DNA of 64,000 nt from an uncultured Clostridia bacterium (lineage in GTDB: Bacteria; Bacillota; Clostridia; Oscillospirales; Oscillospiraceae). The notes beneath the pieces were generated by a model. That model worked only from the letters and a program-made list of their open reading frames with translations, searched no databases and was not told the origin of the DNA. The translations under genes were made by a program, and so were the position numbers. Positions 25,631-34,309 of the stretch are shown here, piece by piece; the first letter of the stretch is position 1; the number at the start of each line of letters is the position of its first letter. The stretch lies in contig CAMHPQ010000001.1 of NCBI GenBank assembly GCA_946187035.1, positions 62,001-126,000 on the forward strand, given 5' to 3'.

Positions 25631-26272
25631 AAACCGATTTTGGCCGTTTTTGGTTTACATAACTACATTTTTGGTAGGTCGGTGGTTCGCTTAAGGTCAC
25701 CGATCCATCGCGGTGTGTTTCTTTTGTTTGCCGTATTTGTCTCTGCCCCCGGCTTGGGAAGATCCAGGTACCTCGCAGCAATACATCATTTTCGATGCCG
25801 AGGATCATATATGTCGTGACGAACGTTATTTCCAGCTCGAAACTGACATATCCCGCCTTCCGGCGGGCCGCTCTCGCGGAAGTCTCATGATCTCCATCCG
25901 GGTCATGGCCTGCGGCAGAGTTGCTGTAGCTCGTCGTCCGCCCCAAGGTGAATCGCTCCCTCTGGTGAGATCATGGCGCTCTTGTGCGGCAGCTGGTCCG
26001 GGTGGGTACTCCCTGAATCCTGTCTATTCACTTGACAATGTCCAATGAAGGGAAATTCTCCCCTTCCACTAGTAAACGGACATCTCAAGCGCGTTTTTAA
26101 ACAGGGGCAAAGAAATCTTTTTTATTCCACATCGCATATGAAGACTTGAACTCCAACCTGCGGGGGGACGTTGGAACTTCCTCCAATGCAGGCCGAATCA
26201 GCTCGGCCATGTGTTTTTCAGCGCGTTAGATAACAGAGTTGGTTTGCAGGCAGAGAACCGTCTTTCTTAGTT
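25631..26272. other. non-coding region with GNRA-type hairpins, minus strand
   Basis: No convincing protein gene is seen in these ~640 bases; open frames here lack ribosome sites and family features. On the minus strand two adjacent hairpins lie at 25879-25868 (CCGC-GAGA-GCGG) and 25867-25852 (CCGCC-GGAA-GGCGG), both with GNRA tetraloops, which suggests a structured RNA or the remains of one. At 26137-26212 (minus) a T-arm-like hairpin with loop TTCAAGT occurs but no full tRNA folds. Confidence 0.4.
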
Positions 26273-26581
26273 TCAGCCATTCCTTTCCGCCACGATCTCC
26301 CAAGTGAATTTTTCAATCTCCACACTGTCGCAGAACTGCGCTTTGCATTCCTGCAGCTGCGCGAATTTCTCCGTTTGGCAGTGAGCCTGCTGTGTTTCCG
26401 GAGTGGTCCAGGTCTCCACCAGCAGCAGGTCGTCCGGCGCCTCCGCCGCAAAGTAGTAATCGTAGCGGCAGTTGCCGTCCTCCGCTCTGGAGTTTGCCCG
26501 GACACCGAGCGCGCAGAGCGCCTGATAAAAGGTCTCCCGCTGTCCCGGCTTGCAGTGATAGGTCACATTCCATGTCAACAT
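26273..26581 (-). CDS. ABM-domain protein (antibiotic biosynthesis monooxygenase-like)
   Basis: A 102-residue ferredoxin-like alpha-beta protein of the ABM/putative quinol monooxygenase fold: MLTWNVTYHCKPGQRETFYQ..., then DYYFAAEAPDDLLLVETW, and a C-terminal FTWEIVAER strand. Members act on quinones or as small stress proteins; the role here is unknown. The start at 26581 has AAAGGAC upstream. It is the last gene of the minus-strand molybdenum-related operon, 28 bases after the MoeA-like gene, and the only one with no obvious cofactor link. Confidence 0.75.
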   Translation of the reverse strand: MLTWNVTYHCKPGQRETFYQALCALGVRANSRAEDGNCRYDYYFAAEAPDDLLLVETWTTPETQQAHCQTEKFAQLQECKAQFCDSVEIEKFTWEIVAERNG

Positions 26582-26609
26582 CGTCTCTCGTCCTTTCTGT
26601 TCTCCGGCG

Positions 26610-27629
26610 TTATTTGCCGAAGCCGCAGTTCGGCCAGGTGCAGTTCTCACAGTTGAGACACAGCCCGCCGTGACCCAGCTTCTTCAGATCCCGCTTCGTC
26701 ACGCGAACGCCCGCCGCGATGCGCGGGAGCATCAGATCAAAGATTGTGGTCTTCGCGTACATGACACAGCCCGGCAGCCCCATGACGGGCATGCCGTCAT
26801 CAAAATAGCCCAGCAGGAACATCGCCCCCGGCAGCACCGGCGCGCCGTAGGTGACGATCTCGCAGCCGGTCGCCTTGATCGCGCCGGGTGTTCGGTCGTC
26901 CGGGTCAACGCTCATGCCGCCCGTGCAGAGCACCATGTCCACACCAGCGGCGTGGTAATCCAGCACCGCCTGCGTGATCGCGTCCATATCGTCCCCGGGC
27001 GTGCAGTGGTGCGTCACCTCAATGCCGAAGCGCTGAAGCTTGCGGATAATGACAGGCGTGAAGGCATCTTCGATAAGGCCCTTGGCGACCTCGTTTCCGG
27101 TCGTGACAAGTCCAGCGGTTTTAAGCCGGTACGGCAGAAGCTCCAGAAGAGGCTTTTCGCCGCAGACGGTCTCCGCCTCGCGCAGCCGCTCAGCCTCGAT
27201 GACGAGAGGGATTACGCGCATACCCGCGAGCTTGTCGCCCGCCTTGACGGGCGTGTTGCCGTGGCGCGTCGCAATCATGAGCTCATCGAGACTGTTCACA
27301 GCCTCCAGCCGCTCGACATCCACGCAAAAGAGCCCGTCGAATTCCGCCTTCAGCTCAATTTTGCCCTCCTTGGGATCACTTGCGCGCATGCCGCTGTTCT
27401 GACACAGGGCGCGCAGACGATCAGCCGCCTCATCCTCGTGGAGCATGCCTTCGGACTTCTCCCAGACGAAGAGCGTCTCCTTGCCCATGCTCAGCAGTAC
27501 CGGAATGTCCTCCTCCGTGACAACGTGGCCCTTGCGGAAGCGGGCGTCCTTGGTCACGCCGGGGATGATCTGCGTCATGTCGTGGCAGAGTACATGGCCG
27601 ACGGCATCAATCGTTTTCACTTCTTTCAT
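26610..27629 (-). CDS. molybdopterin-binding protein (MoeA/MogA-like)
   Basis: A 339-residue protein with a MoCF-type molybdopterin-binding domain: LVTTGNEVAKGLIEDAFTPV, then DMVLCTGGMSVDPDDRTPGAI, and LPGAMFLLGYFDDGMPVMGLPG. It starts with a short beta-rich domain (VKTIDAVGHVLCHDMTQIIPG) typical of clostridial MoeA relatives. The C-terminus adds a small cysteine cluster (CLNCENCTWPNCGFGK) that could bind metal. It probably helps insert or modify molybdenum cofactor for the hydroxylase encoded at 34603. Its ATG overlaps the stop of the TrsS gene by 4 bases. Confidence 0.88.
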   Translation of the reverse strand: MKEVKTIDAVGHVLCHDMTQIIPGVTKDARFRKGHVVTEEDIPVLLSMGKETLFVWEKSEGMLHEDEAADRLRALCQNSGMRASDPKEGKIELKAEFDGLFCVDVERLEAVNSLDELMIATRHGNTPVKAGDKLAGMRVIPLVIEAERLREAETVCGEKPLLELLPYRLKTAGLVTTGNEVAKGLIEDAFTPVIIRKLQRFGIEVTHHCTPGDDMDAITQAVLDYHAAGVDMVLCTGGMSVDPDDRTPGAIKATGCEIVTYGAPVLPGAMFLLGYFDDGMPVMGLPGCVMYAKTTIFDLMLPRIAAGVRVTKRDLKKLGHGGLCLNCENCTWPNCGFGK

Positions 27630-28915
27630 TCCAAATCACCTCTTGCTTTCATCGGCGTCAGATAATTTGCGCAGAACGGCACGATCGCGCCGTCTCGCCA
27701 TACGTGCAGCGTACACTGACGCAGGCGTTCCATGTTCAGGTTCATCGCGTCCTGAAACGCCATGGCCGAGAGCGTGAGACTCCGCTGGCGCAGGCGGTAG
27801 AGAAACGTGTCGAAATCCATTTCACCCGAAAGATCCGGCTGCGGCTCGTCCGGTGCGCGCCGCCAGTGATTGGCCACATAGGCGCGATTGTCCCTGGCCG
27901 TCCCTCTTGCGCGGGAGGCGTGCTGAAATCTGGCAAGCGGCCGCAGGCTGCCGTCTTTCTCCAGCAGAAACGACGCATGAAACCCACAAAGCGGATGGTC
28001 ACATCTGGATGGCAGAAAGGCGTCCGGCGAAATCCGGGCCTGCTCGCTGAGATCCGCCATAAGGCGATCCAGCGTATAGCGGGTCTCCGGCGCTTCGTCG
28101 TGCCGCCCGAAATAGCTCACGGGCTGAAAGTGCACGCCGCGCACGGCGGGAACGTGGTCGCATGCAAAGCGGACTATTTCGCCGATGGCGTGGTCGTTCA
28201 CGCCGGGGACAACCGTCGGCACCAGTGTGACGCCGAGGCGGAGCGCATCGCAGACGCGGATGGCCTCCAGCTTTTGATCCAGCAAGGGCACGCCGCGCAG
28301 TATTCGATAGATTTCATCGTTCACGCCGTCGAATTGCAGAAAGACGATATCCAGCCCCGCCTCTGCAAGGCTTGCGGCATAGTCCGGCTCAGAGGCCAGG
28401 CGCAGGCCGTTGGTATTCAGCTGCACGCAGCTGCACCCGGCGTCCTTCGCAAAGCGGACGAGGCGCGGCAGATCATCCCGCAGCGTCGGCTCCCCGCCGG
28501 ATAGCTGCAGCAGCACCGGGCCGCACTTTTGAACGATGTCCGAGATTGCGGCCTTGAGTTCCTCCGCCAGAGGGTCATCCTCCGCGCCCCCGCCGTTGGC
28601 AAAGCAGAAGCGGCAGCGCAGATTGCACCGGCGTGTCACCTCCAGCAGCACACAGCAGCTCCCGGCCTGATGATGGCCGCAGAGGCCGCAGTCCGCAGGG
28701 CAGCGCAGCCCTTCTCCCGCGGTCATCTGCGGTTCGGATAGCAGCCACGATGCAAAGTCCATTTCCCCCTGCCAGACAAGGGCGCGGAATGCGCCATGTT
28801 CCTGGCATGCTTTTTCTAAAAACACGCGCCCGTCATCCTCCCGGCAGAGTGCCGCAGGGAGGTTTTTCAGGCAAACCGGGCAGACGGAGCGGGTGGTTCG
28901 GATGATCTCGCCCAT
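27626..28915 (-). CDS. trsS: radical SAM protein TrsS
   Basis: A 429-residue radical SAM protein. The cluster motif CNLRCRFC sits at about residue 96, preceded by SCCVLLEVTRR; in some relatives one of these cysteines is selenocysteine, here it is plain Cys. The N-terminus has a CPVCLKNLPA zinc-type knuckle and further CxxxCGLCGHH cysteines. QLSGGEPTLRDDLP is the GGE SAM motif. This fits the TrsS family found with molybdenum hydroxylases and the DVU_1551-1557 gene set. The reaction is unknown; a role in cofactor or active-site maturation is inferred. It is coupled to its neighbours on both sides (1-base gap and 4-base overlap). Confidence 0.85.
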   Translation of the reverse strand: MGEIIRTTRSVCPVCLKNLPAALCREDDGRVFLEKACQEHGAFRALVWQGEMDFASWLLSEPQMTAGEGLRCPADCGLCGHHQAGSCCVLLEVTRRCNLRCRFCFANGGGAEDDPLAEELKAAISDIVQKCGPVLLQLSGGEPTLRDDLPRLVRFAKDAGCSCVQLNTNGLRLASEPDYAASLAEAGLDIVFLQFDGVNDEIYRILRGVPLLDQKLEAIRVCDALRLGVTLVPTVVPGVNDHAIGEIVRFACDHVPAVRGVHFQPVSYFGRHDEAPETRYTLDRLMADLSEQARISPDAFLPSRCDHPLCGFHASFLLEKDGSLRPLARFQHASRARGTARDNRAYVANHWRRAPDEPQPDLSGEMDFDTFLYRLRQRSLTLSAMAFQDAMNLNMERLRQCTLHVWRDGAIVPFCANYLTPMKARGDLE

Positions 28916-28916
28916 G

Positions 28917-29933
28917 TCAGTCCCCCATGCCGAAGCTTTCTCGCTTGTGCATGGTTACCTCCAGCTGGAAGCGGTCGGAGACGGTCTGCTCCGCGCAGGA
29001 GATCATGGCGTCCAGCAGCTTTGCGTCGCAGGCCGCCGTTGCGTTGATGACAACGGCAAGCTCCGTGCACCGGCGCTCGAAGGGGCGCGTAGTCTCCAAC
29101 GGCTGTCCGCTCATCCAGTCCACCTTGCCGTAGTCCCCGTCCGAAGACCAGGCGAGGAGTTTTAAATGGGGGATGCGCACGGAATTGACCGTGATCTCCT
29201 CGGCCAGCTCGCGCAGATACGACGTGCCGTCAAAATCGAAGCAGCAGACGATGGCGTGATACTGATAATAAGCCTCACTGAGACTCGCCATCTCGTTTTG
29301 GAGCGGGTCGCCGTCATAGTCGATCTCCGGGTGGCGCATGGAGGCCTTCCCCTCCATGAGTGCACGGAAGAGCGCGTCGATCCCGTCGCCCCGGCGGGCG
29401 CTGACGGGAAGCACTTCCGCTTCGGGATACTGCTCGGCGAGATACGCGCAGGCCTCGGCTGCCTCCTCCGGGGAGAGCAGGTCGCATTTGTTCAGTACAA
29501 TGAGATCCGCCTCCCGCAGCTGGGAATCCTGAATGTGCGCCATGTTGCCTCCTTTACGGAGCTCCGCGATGGTCGCTGGTTCGATTAGTACCGTGAATGG
29601 CGCAAAGTCGAGCCTTCCGGCGAGGCCGTGGTAGACGTGCTCCAGCGCGCCGACGCCGAAGCCCGGAATGTCTGACACAACGAGCTTTTTCCCCTCGGCG
29701 AACCGTACCTCCACCGTTTCAATCAGCCGGTCATGACAAAAGCAGATACACTCGTCCGTGATCTGATCTGCGCTGCAGCCGGAGAGCTTGGCAAAGCGGT
29801 GATCCGCAAGCTCCACACCCTCACCCAGATCGTTGGAGATCATGGCGACAGCGGGGTCATGCTTCGTGAGCGCCATCATGACGGTGGTTTTTCCCGCACC
29901 GAGAAAGCCGCTGATGACTGCAAATTTCGGCAT
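28917..29933 (-). CDS. CobW/HypB/UreG-family GTPase
   Basis: A 338-residue G3E-family GTPase. It has the P-loop GFLGAGKTT, the metal-binding-type CICFC in place of the usual CxCC, a DIPGFG switch region, and NKCD as the G4 motif. G3E proteins insert metals into enzymes. Set among molybdenum hydroxylase maturation genes, it is likely to deliver a metal or help in active-site assembly. The C-terminal ~100 residues are of the CobW C-terminal type. It lies 21 bases after the XdhC gene. Confidence 0.88.
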   Translation of the reverse strand: MPKFAVISGFLGAGKTTVMMALTKHDPAVAMISNDLGEGVELADHRFAKLSGCSADQITDECICFCHDRLIETVEVRFAEGKKLVVSDIPGFGVGALEHVYHGLAGRLDFAPFTVLIEPATIAELRKGGNMAHIQDSQLREADLIVLNKCDLLSPEEAAEACAYLAEQYPEAEVLPVSARRGDGIDALFRALMEGKASMRHPEIDYDGDPLQNEMASLSEAYYQYHAIVCCFDFDGTSYLRELAEEITVNSVRIPHLKLLAWSSDGDYGKVDWMSGQPLETTRPFERRCTELAVVINATAACDAKLLDAMISCAEQTVSDRFQLEVTMHKRESFGMGD

Positions 29934-29954
29934 ATTCTTCCTTCTTTCTCTTTC

Positions 29955-30971
29955 TTATCTTCCGCTGCGCTCGGCGCGGAGCGCAATGAGCTGTGCCGCG
30001 ATGGATATTGCGATTTCCTCCGGGGTCTCTGCGCGGATGGCAAGGCCGATGGGCGACGTGACGCGCGCAAAATCAGCGTCCGCGAAGCCATATTCCTCCT
30101 TGAGCCGCGCCGTGACCCCGGCGATCTTCCGACGGCTGCCGATGACGCCGATGTAGCAGGCGGGGCTCTGCATGGCCTGGGCCTGCACGACGCTGTCAAA
30201 GGCGTGGCCACGGGTCATGACGCAGATATAATCCTCCGGCGTGATCGTGACCGAGGCCGCAATGTCTGAAAAGTCGATCAGCCGCACATCCTCTGCGTCT
30301 GGGAACAGCTCCTTTTTCGCAAACTCCGGCCGGTCGTCCATGGCGACGCAACGAAAGCCCACGCCCGCCAGCACCGGCACCAGCGCCTGGGCCACATGGC
30401 CGCAGCCGAAGACCAGCACCCTGCCGGAGGTCTGGATCTGCTCCACATAGAAGTCGCGCCCGTCCAGTTCTTCCCGCATGGGCTTGCGGCGCATGGCGTC
30501 CCGAAGCTCATCCGGCGCATGGATGCCCACAAATCCCCGCGCTCTGGTGTATAGCCCCAGACATCCCCCAGCGGAGAGCTCGGAGATCAGCCAGAGGTCG
30601 TGACCCTCAGCGAAAAGCGTCTCCGCTTCCTCCGCGAGAGCGAGCACACTTTCATCGCCCGCTTCGAGGAAGTGGAAAAACACCTGCACGTCGCCGCCGC
30701 AGATCATGCCGAGATCCTGCACATCGTTTTTGGAGAGCAGGAAGCTCTGCTCGCAGCTTTTTCTGCTCTGCAGCACCTCCTGCGCCAGCTGCTCAGAGCG
30801 GTATTCCACTGCGCCGCCGCCGATGGTGCCGCAGATGCGGCCGGATTTGGAAATAAGCATTCTGGAGCCCGCGCCACGAGGCGTGGAGCCGGAGGAGGCC
30901 ACCACCGTGACGAGCACGAGGTTCTCCCCGTTTTGAAGATGCTGCGAGATCGTCTGGAACATGGTTTTCAT
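29955..30971 (-). CDS. XdhC/CoxI family maturation factor
   Basis: A 338-residue XdhC-type protein, which sulfurates and inserts molybdenum cofactor into xanthine dehydrogenase-type enzymes. The N-terminal XdhC/CoxI domain has TVVASSGSTPRGAGSRMLI and GTIGGGAVEYR. The C-terminal Rossmann domain has VLVFGCGHVAQALVPVL and the late YIGVIGSRRK. The start at 30971 is chosen because GGAGGT lies 5-6 bases upstream and the frame opens exactly with MKTMFQT. The ATG overlaps the stop of the phosphatase-HD gene by 4 bases. Its client is most likely the MOP-type enzyme at 34603. Confidence 0.92.
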   Translation of the reverse strand: MKTMFQTISQHLQNGENLVLVTVVASSGSTPRGAGSRMLISKSGRICGTIGGGAVEYRSEQLAQEVLQSRKSCEQSFLLSKNDVQDLGMICGGDVQVFFHFLEAGDESVLALAEEAETLFAEGHDLWLISELSAGGCLGLYTRARGFVGIHAPDELRDAMRRKPMREELDGRDFYVEQIQTSGRVLVFGCGHVAQALVPVLAGVGFRCVAMDDRPEFAKKELFPDAEDVRLIDFSDIAASVTITPEDYICVMTRGHAFDSVVQAQAMQSPACYIGVIGSRRKIAGVTARLKEEYGFADADFARVTSPIGLAIRAETPEEIAISIAAQLIALRAERSGR

Positions 30972-31987
30972 CGTACTACCTCCGTTTGACACAAGGTGTT
31001 GACCTGCTTCCGCAGACGCTCCGCAGCTTCCAACCGGCGGGCGTGAGCGGCGCGGGCCGCTTCGGTGAGGCACTTGGCCTCGCTGACTGAAAACCGCTCC
31101 GCGAGCGGGACCACCCGATCCTCCAGGACGCATTTGTCTGCCAGATAGAGGATCGCGGCTTCATCCAGTTTCGTTCCATCGTGATCGTGGTGCCGCTCGA
31201 TGATCGCCGCGGCATCCTCATATCCCAGATCCCGCAGCCAGGCTGCGCCGGTTTCGGCGTGGCGCTTCTCCAATCGGGCCACGTCGTGCAGCAGGGCAGC
31301 GGAGGCCAGCAGCTCTGTATCCAGCTCCATGGGCAAAAGCTCCGCAAGACGCAGCGCCTCTTTCGCCACGGCGCGGCAGTGGGCCTCGATCCGCTCCCCG
31401 GGGGAAGCGGCCTTGAGCAGCGCCTCCGCCAGAGACTCTGTGAGCGGTTCCTCCGGCACAAAGCCCACGCCTTCCGGGTCGCCCAACACCGTCACGGAGG
31501 CATAGGGAATGCGGGCGTTGTAATCATGCAGCAGCGAGCGGATGACCAGGCTGTGGGCGACGATGAGCACGGCCCCCGTGGTCTCCGCAAGAATTTGTCT
31601 CAGGGCATGCTCCGTGCGAGATTGCACTTCGTCGGCGGTCTCACCGTTGGGCATCGGGATCGTCAGATCTTTGCCGCGCTCGGCGTAGAGCTCCGGCCAG
31701 CGGCGCTGGATCTCCTCGAAATCCAGCCCGTCCCAGTCGCCGCAGTCCATCTCCCGCAGATCCGGGTGGATGCGCAGATCATCGGAACAGGAGCGCGCTG
31801 TCTCCACGGCTCTTTGGAGCGGGCTGGAATAGACCGCCTCGAACTCCATGGTTTTCAGCCATCTTGCCGTGCGGCAGGCCTGCATGCGCCCCAGTGTCCC
31901 CAGAGGCAGATCCGTCCTTCCGAGGCAGAGCCGCGTCCCCAGGGGGAAATCCGGTCTTCCGTGGCGCAGAAGATAAAGCTTTCTCAT
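30968..31987 (-). CDS. histidine phosphatase - HD domain fusion
   Basis: A 339-residue two-domain protein. The N-terminal ~190 residues are a histidine phosphatase (KLYLLRHGRPDFP with the catalytic RHG, and AHSLVIRS with the second His). The C-terminal half is an HD phosphohydrolase domain (ASAALLHDVARLEKRH and ERHHDHDGT). The combination of CobC-like phosphatase and HD domain occurs in molybdenum hydroxylase gene sets. The substrate is unknown; a phosphorylated cofactor intermediate or nucleotide is plausible. It overlaps its neighbours by 4 bases on each side. Confidence 0.85.
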   Translation of the reverse strand: MRKLYLLRHGRPDFPLGTRLCLGRTDLPLGTLGRMQACRTARWLKTMEFEAVYSSPLQRAVETARSCSDDLRIHPDLREMDCGDWDGLDFEEIQRRWPELYAERGKDLTIPMPNGETADEVQSRTEHALRQILAETTGAVLIVAHSLVIRSLLHDYNARIPYASVTVLGDPEGVGFVPEEPLTESLAEALLKAASPGERIEAHCRAVAKEALRLAELLPMELDTELLASAALLHDVARLEKRHAETGAAWLRDLGYEDAAAIIERHHDHDGTKLDEAAILYLADKCVLEDRVVPLAERFSVSEAKCLTEAARAAHARRLEAAERLRKQVNTLCQTEVVR

Positions 31988-32922
31988 TCCAGCACCCCGC
32001 GAAAATAGTCGTCAAAGAGCGCCTCCGCATTTGCGCGGACCGCCGAAACGTAATCCGCATATTGTGTGAGCAGCTGCTCCCCCGCCGGGGTGAGGCTGCT
32101 TTTTCCGCCGCCGGAGCCGCCCTGGGAGCGCTCCACCAATGGGCGGCTGAGCTGGGACTCCAGGGTACGGATCACGTTCCAGCCGCTGGAATAGCTCAGC
32201 TGCATCCGCTGGCAGGCCATGCGCACGGAGCCCGTCTCCCGCACCAGCGAGAGCAGCATGGCGGCGCGGCTGTCGAAAAAGGGCTTTTCCCGGGCCAGAG
32301 AGATCTGCACCACCGGGCGAACCAGCTGCTCGTTGTGATAGCGCAGAAGATTCTGATAATCGTCCGGCGTGTCCGCGTCATGGAGGACGCCGGGGTCGGA
32401 GACGGGAATCTGCTCCATCGTCACCCCGCAGCGCGAAAAGGCGCCCTGCAGGCCGTTTTCCCCGGCGTCGGAGAGGATGCCGTCGATGAGATCCGCGGCG
32501 ATCAGCGTCGGGTGGCCGGGTTCGCCGTTGCAGACCGGGCAGGCGAGGCTTGCCTTCGAATCCAGCAGGGCACGCACCGTCGCCGCCGTGAAAAGCGGGA
32601 TGTCCACCGGGGTGAAGAGCACCCGGTCACATTTTTCTATTAAATACCGCAGACCGATGCAGGCGGAGTCGAACATCTGCGTGTCGGCGTAGCGCTCGTT
32701 TCTGAGGAAGACCACTTCCCTGCCGGCAAGGTGGTGTTCCAGCAGCTCCGCCTGATAGCCCGTGACCACGACGATCCGCCGGATGCCGGCCTGCTGAAAG
32801 GTGGTAATCACGCGCTCGGCGATGCTCATGGCGCCGATGGTCAGCATGGGCTTAAAGTCTCCCATGCGCGAGCTCATACCCGCCGCCACAATCAATGCGG
32901 CGGTCTCCGGTCGCGTCGACAT
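31984..32922 (-). CDS. MobA-like nucleotidyltransferase fused to ModE-type HTH
   Basis: A 312-residue fusion. The N-terminal ~190 residues are a MobA/MocA nucleotidyltransferase (LIVAAGMSSRMGDFKPML, then FTPVDIPLF), which in this context makes a cytidylyl or guanylyl molybdopterin dinucleotide. The C-terminal ~100 residues are a ModE-like winged helix (SLVRETGSVRMACQRMQLSY then GGGKSSLTPAGEQLL) without the molybdate-binding TOBE domain. This matches the DVU_1551 NTP-transferase type. The start at 32922 has GGGAGG 8 bases upstream; the frame open to 33132 overlaps the divergent gene. It may regulate its own operon through the HTH. Confidence 0.85.
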   Translation of the reverse strand: MSTRPETAALIVAAGMSSRMGDFKPMLTIGAMSIAERVITTFQQAGIRRIVVVTGYQAELLEHHLAGREVVFLRNERYADTQMFDSACIGLRYLIEKCDRVLFTPVDIPLFTAATVRALLDSKASLACPVCNGEPGHPTLIAADLIDGILSDAGENGLQGAFSRCGVTMEQIPVSDPGVLHDADTPDDYQNLLRYHNEQLVRPVVQISLAREKPFFDSRAAMLLSLVRETGSVRMACQRMQLSYSSGWNVIRTLESQLSRPLVERSQGGSGGGKSSLTPAGEQLLTQYADYVSAVRANAEALFDDYFRGVLE

Positions 32923-32950
32923 GCCGATCCCTCCCAAAGGCTTTTTCTTC

Positions 32951-32979
32951 AGTATAACCCGGGCACAGCGATTTGTAAA
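32951..32979 (-). promoter_or_regulatory. promoter of the leftward molybdenum operon
   Basis: On the minus strand TTTACA (32979-32974) and TATACT (32956-32951) are exactly 17 bases apart. It drives the seven-gene operon from 32922 to 26273. On the plus strand TTGACA at 32984-32989 may belong to the divergent methyltransferase gene, but its -10 is poor. Confidence 0.7.
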
Positions 32980-33038
32980 GAATTGACATTCGCTTTTTTG
33001 AAAAATGTGTGATAAACTGCACAAAGGAGGGAAAATGT

Positions 33039-33956
33039 ATGGAAATTTATGTCTACGGAACCGGATGCGGCGCCGGAGAGTTGACCCGCGAGACACTGCA
33101 CCCGGAGCAGATCGCGGCCTTCGTGGAATCACAGCCGGCGCGGGAGACCTTTCTCGGAAGACCGGTGATCTCCCTGTCAGAGCTGGCGAATCAGACCGTC
33201 GATCTGCTGATCGTCACGGCGAAGGATGCGCCGGAGCTTCATCTCCCGGCAGAAAAGGTACTATATCTGAAAAACCGCCTGACCCTGCAGGATCGCAACC
33301 GATCCTACGACGCCGCCAGAGAGGTGTTGGGCGACGCTTTCATCGACCGGCTGCGGCGGCAGGAGACTCTGGTGCGCGCGCCCCTCTGGGACGAGGGCGA
33401 TTTTTCTGCAGACGGGGACTGGGTGCGGTATAAGACGCTGGAGGCGGTCTGCCACGAATTGGAAAATGTACCCGGCGCTCTGGCAGAGCTGGGGGTCTTT
33501 CGCGGAGAATTCGCCGCGGCGATGAATGCCCTGCTCCCGGATCGAAGGCTCTTCCTCTTTGATACCTTCACGGGCTTTGATCCGAAGGAGCCCGCGCCGG
33601 AGGGTCTGGCCGCCGCCCACGAAAGCGCCTCGGCGGAGCTGGTGCTGCGCCGCCTGCCGAACCGGGAGAACGCCGTCCTCCGCCCGGGGCTGTTTCCGGA
33701 GACCGCAGAGGGACTGGAGGACGAGACCTTCGCGCTGGTGTCTCTGGACGCGGATCTGGAGGAGAGCACCCTGGCGGGGCTGCGCTGGTTCGTGCCAAAA
33801 ATGGCGAAGGGCGGCTATCTGCTGCTCCACGACTGGAACCACCCCGGCCTCCCCGGCGTGCGCAGGGCAGTGCGGCGGTTTGAAGAAGAGACCGGAAAGC
33901 GCCTCTCTGGGGTGCCGATTTGCGACATCACCGGCACGCTGATCATTCCGTTCTGA
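33039..33956 (+). CDS. TylF/MycF-type methyltransferase
   Basis: A 305-residue protein whose C-terminal ~190 residues match the TylF/MycF metal-dependent O-methyltransferase family (LAELGVFRGEFAAAMNALLP, LFLFDTFTGFD, then SLDADLEESTLAGL and GGYLLLHDWNH). The N-terminal ~100 residues hold a short Rossmann-like unit (IYVYGTGCGAGEL). Family members methylate sugar or other hydroxyls. Whether it serves the molybdenum system beside it is unclear; it is divergent from that operon and is followed by its own terminator. The start at 33039 has AAAGGAGGG 8 bases upstream. Confidence 0.75.
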   Translation: MEIYVYGTGCGAGELTRETLHPEQIAAFVESQPARETFLGRPVISLSELANQTVDLLIVTAKDAPELHLPAEKVLYLKNRLTLQDRNRSYDAAREVLGDAFIDRLRRQETLVRAPLWDEGDFSADGDWVRYKTLEAVCHELENVPGALAELGVFRGEFAAAMNALLPDRRLFLFDTFTGFDPKEPAPEGLAAAHESASAELVLRRLPNRENAVLRPGLFPETAEGLEDETFALVSLDADLEESTLAGLRWFVPKMAKGGYLLLHDWNHPGLPGVRRAVRRFEEETGKRLSGVPICDITGTLIIPF

Positions 33957-34011
33957 CTTGGACAAAATGATAGGTTTGGGACACTTTCTGTCGTTTTTGT
34001 CTAATATGCAT

Positions 34012-34046
34012 AAAAAGCAATTCGGTTTTTCTCCGAATTGCTTTTT
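34012..34046 (+). terminator. intrinsic terminator
   Basis: AAAAAGCAATTCGG pairs with CCGAATTGCTTTTT around a 7-base loop. Confidence 0.85.
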
Positions 34047-34085
34047 GTTGTAAGTTGAACCGGGAGAATGGTTTCTATTAAAATA

Positions 34086-34091
34086 TATAAT
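34086..34091 (+). promoter_or_regulatory. probable -10 box for the hydroxylase leader
   Basis: TATAAT about 16 bases before the first paired element of the leader RNA. No clear -35 box at the right distance, so activation by a regulator is possible. Confidence 0.4.
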
Positions 34092-34106
34092 AGAAGTGGT
34101 ATCAGC

Positions 34107-34297
34107 AAAGGAGGTCTGCCAATAACCCGATCCTCATCACAGCATTCGCTGTGCAGCACAGAGCCGCGCTCTGTGCCGTGTAATTCACATGTTAGATGTG
34201 AATTACAGAGGATCATGTTACTGTGCAGGAATCCGGATCATGGTTCAACACCATGATCCGGCGGGCTTTGCCCGCCAACCTCCTTGATTAAGGAGGT
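34107..34297 (+). promoter_or_regulatory. candidate riboswitch or structured leader with sequestered ribosome site
   Basis: The leader before the hydroxylase operon is almost wholly paired. GATCCTC (34129-34135) pairs with GAGGATC (34208-34214) and encloses three perfect hairpins: CACAGC/GCTGTG (34138-34153), GCACAGAGC/GCTCTGTGC (34156-34176) and a 12-bp stem at 34179-34207. Two more follow: a 12-bp stem at 34233-34261 and GCGGGC/GCCCGC at 34261-34275. Then ACCTCCTT (34278-34285) pairs with the ribosome site AAGGAGGT (34290-34297). A second AAGGAGGT at 34108-34115 can pair with the same ACCTCCTT and free the ribosome site. This is the layout of a translational switch. By context the ligand could be molybdenum cofactor, molybdate or the enzyme's substrate. 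Confidence 0.7.
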
Positions 34298-34309
34298 GAT
34301 TCCGGAGCA

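Noticed and set aside
25503-25946. Open frame of 147 codons on the minus strand.
   Set aside because: It runs across the repeat cluster and hairpins, has no ribosome site and no recognisable protein features.
26137-26212. Possible tRNA on the minus strand: T-arm TGGAG-TTCAAGT-CTTCA and a TTGGA/TCCAA arm.
   Set aside because: The anticodon-type loop is six bases, and the acceptor strands do not pair. At most a decayed tRNA.
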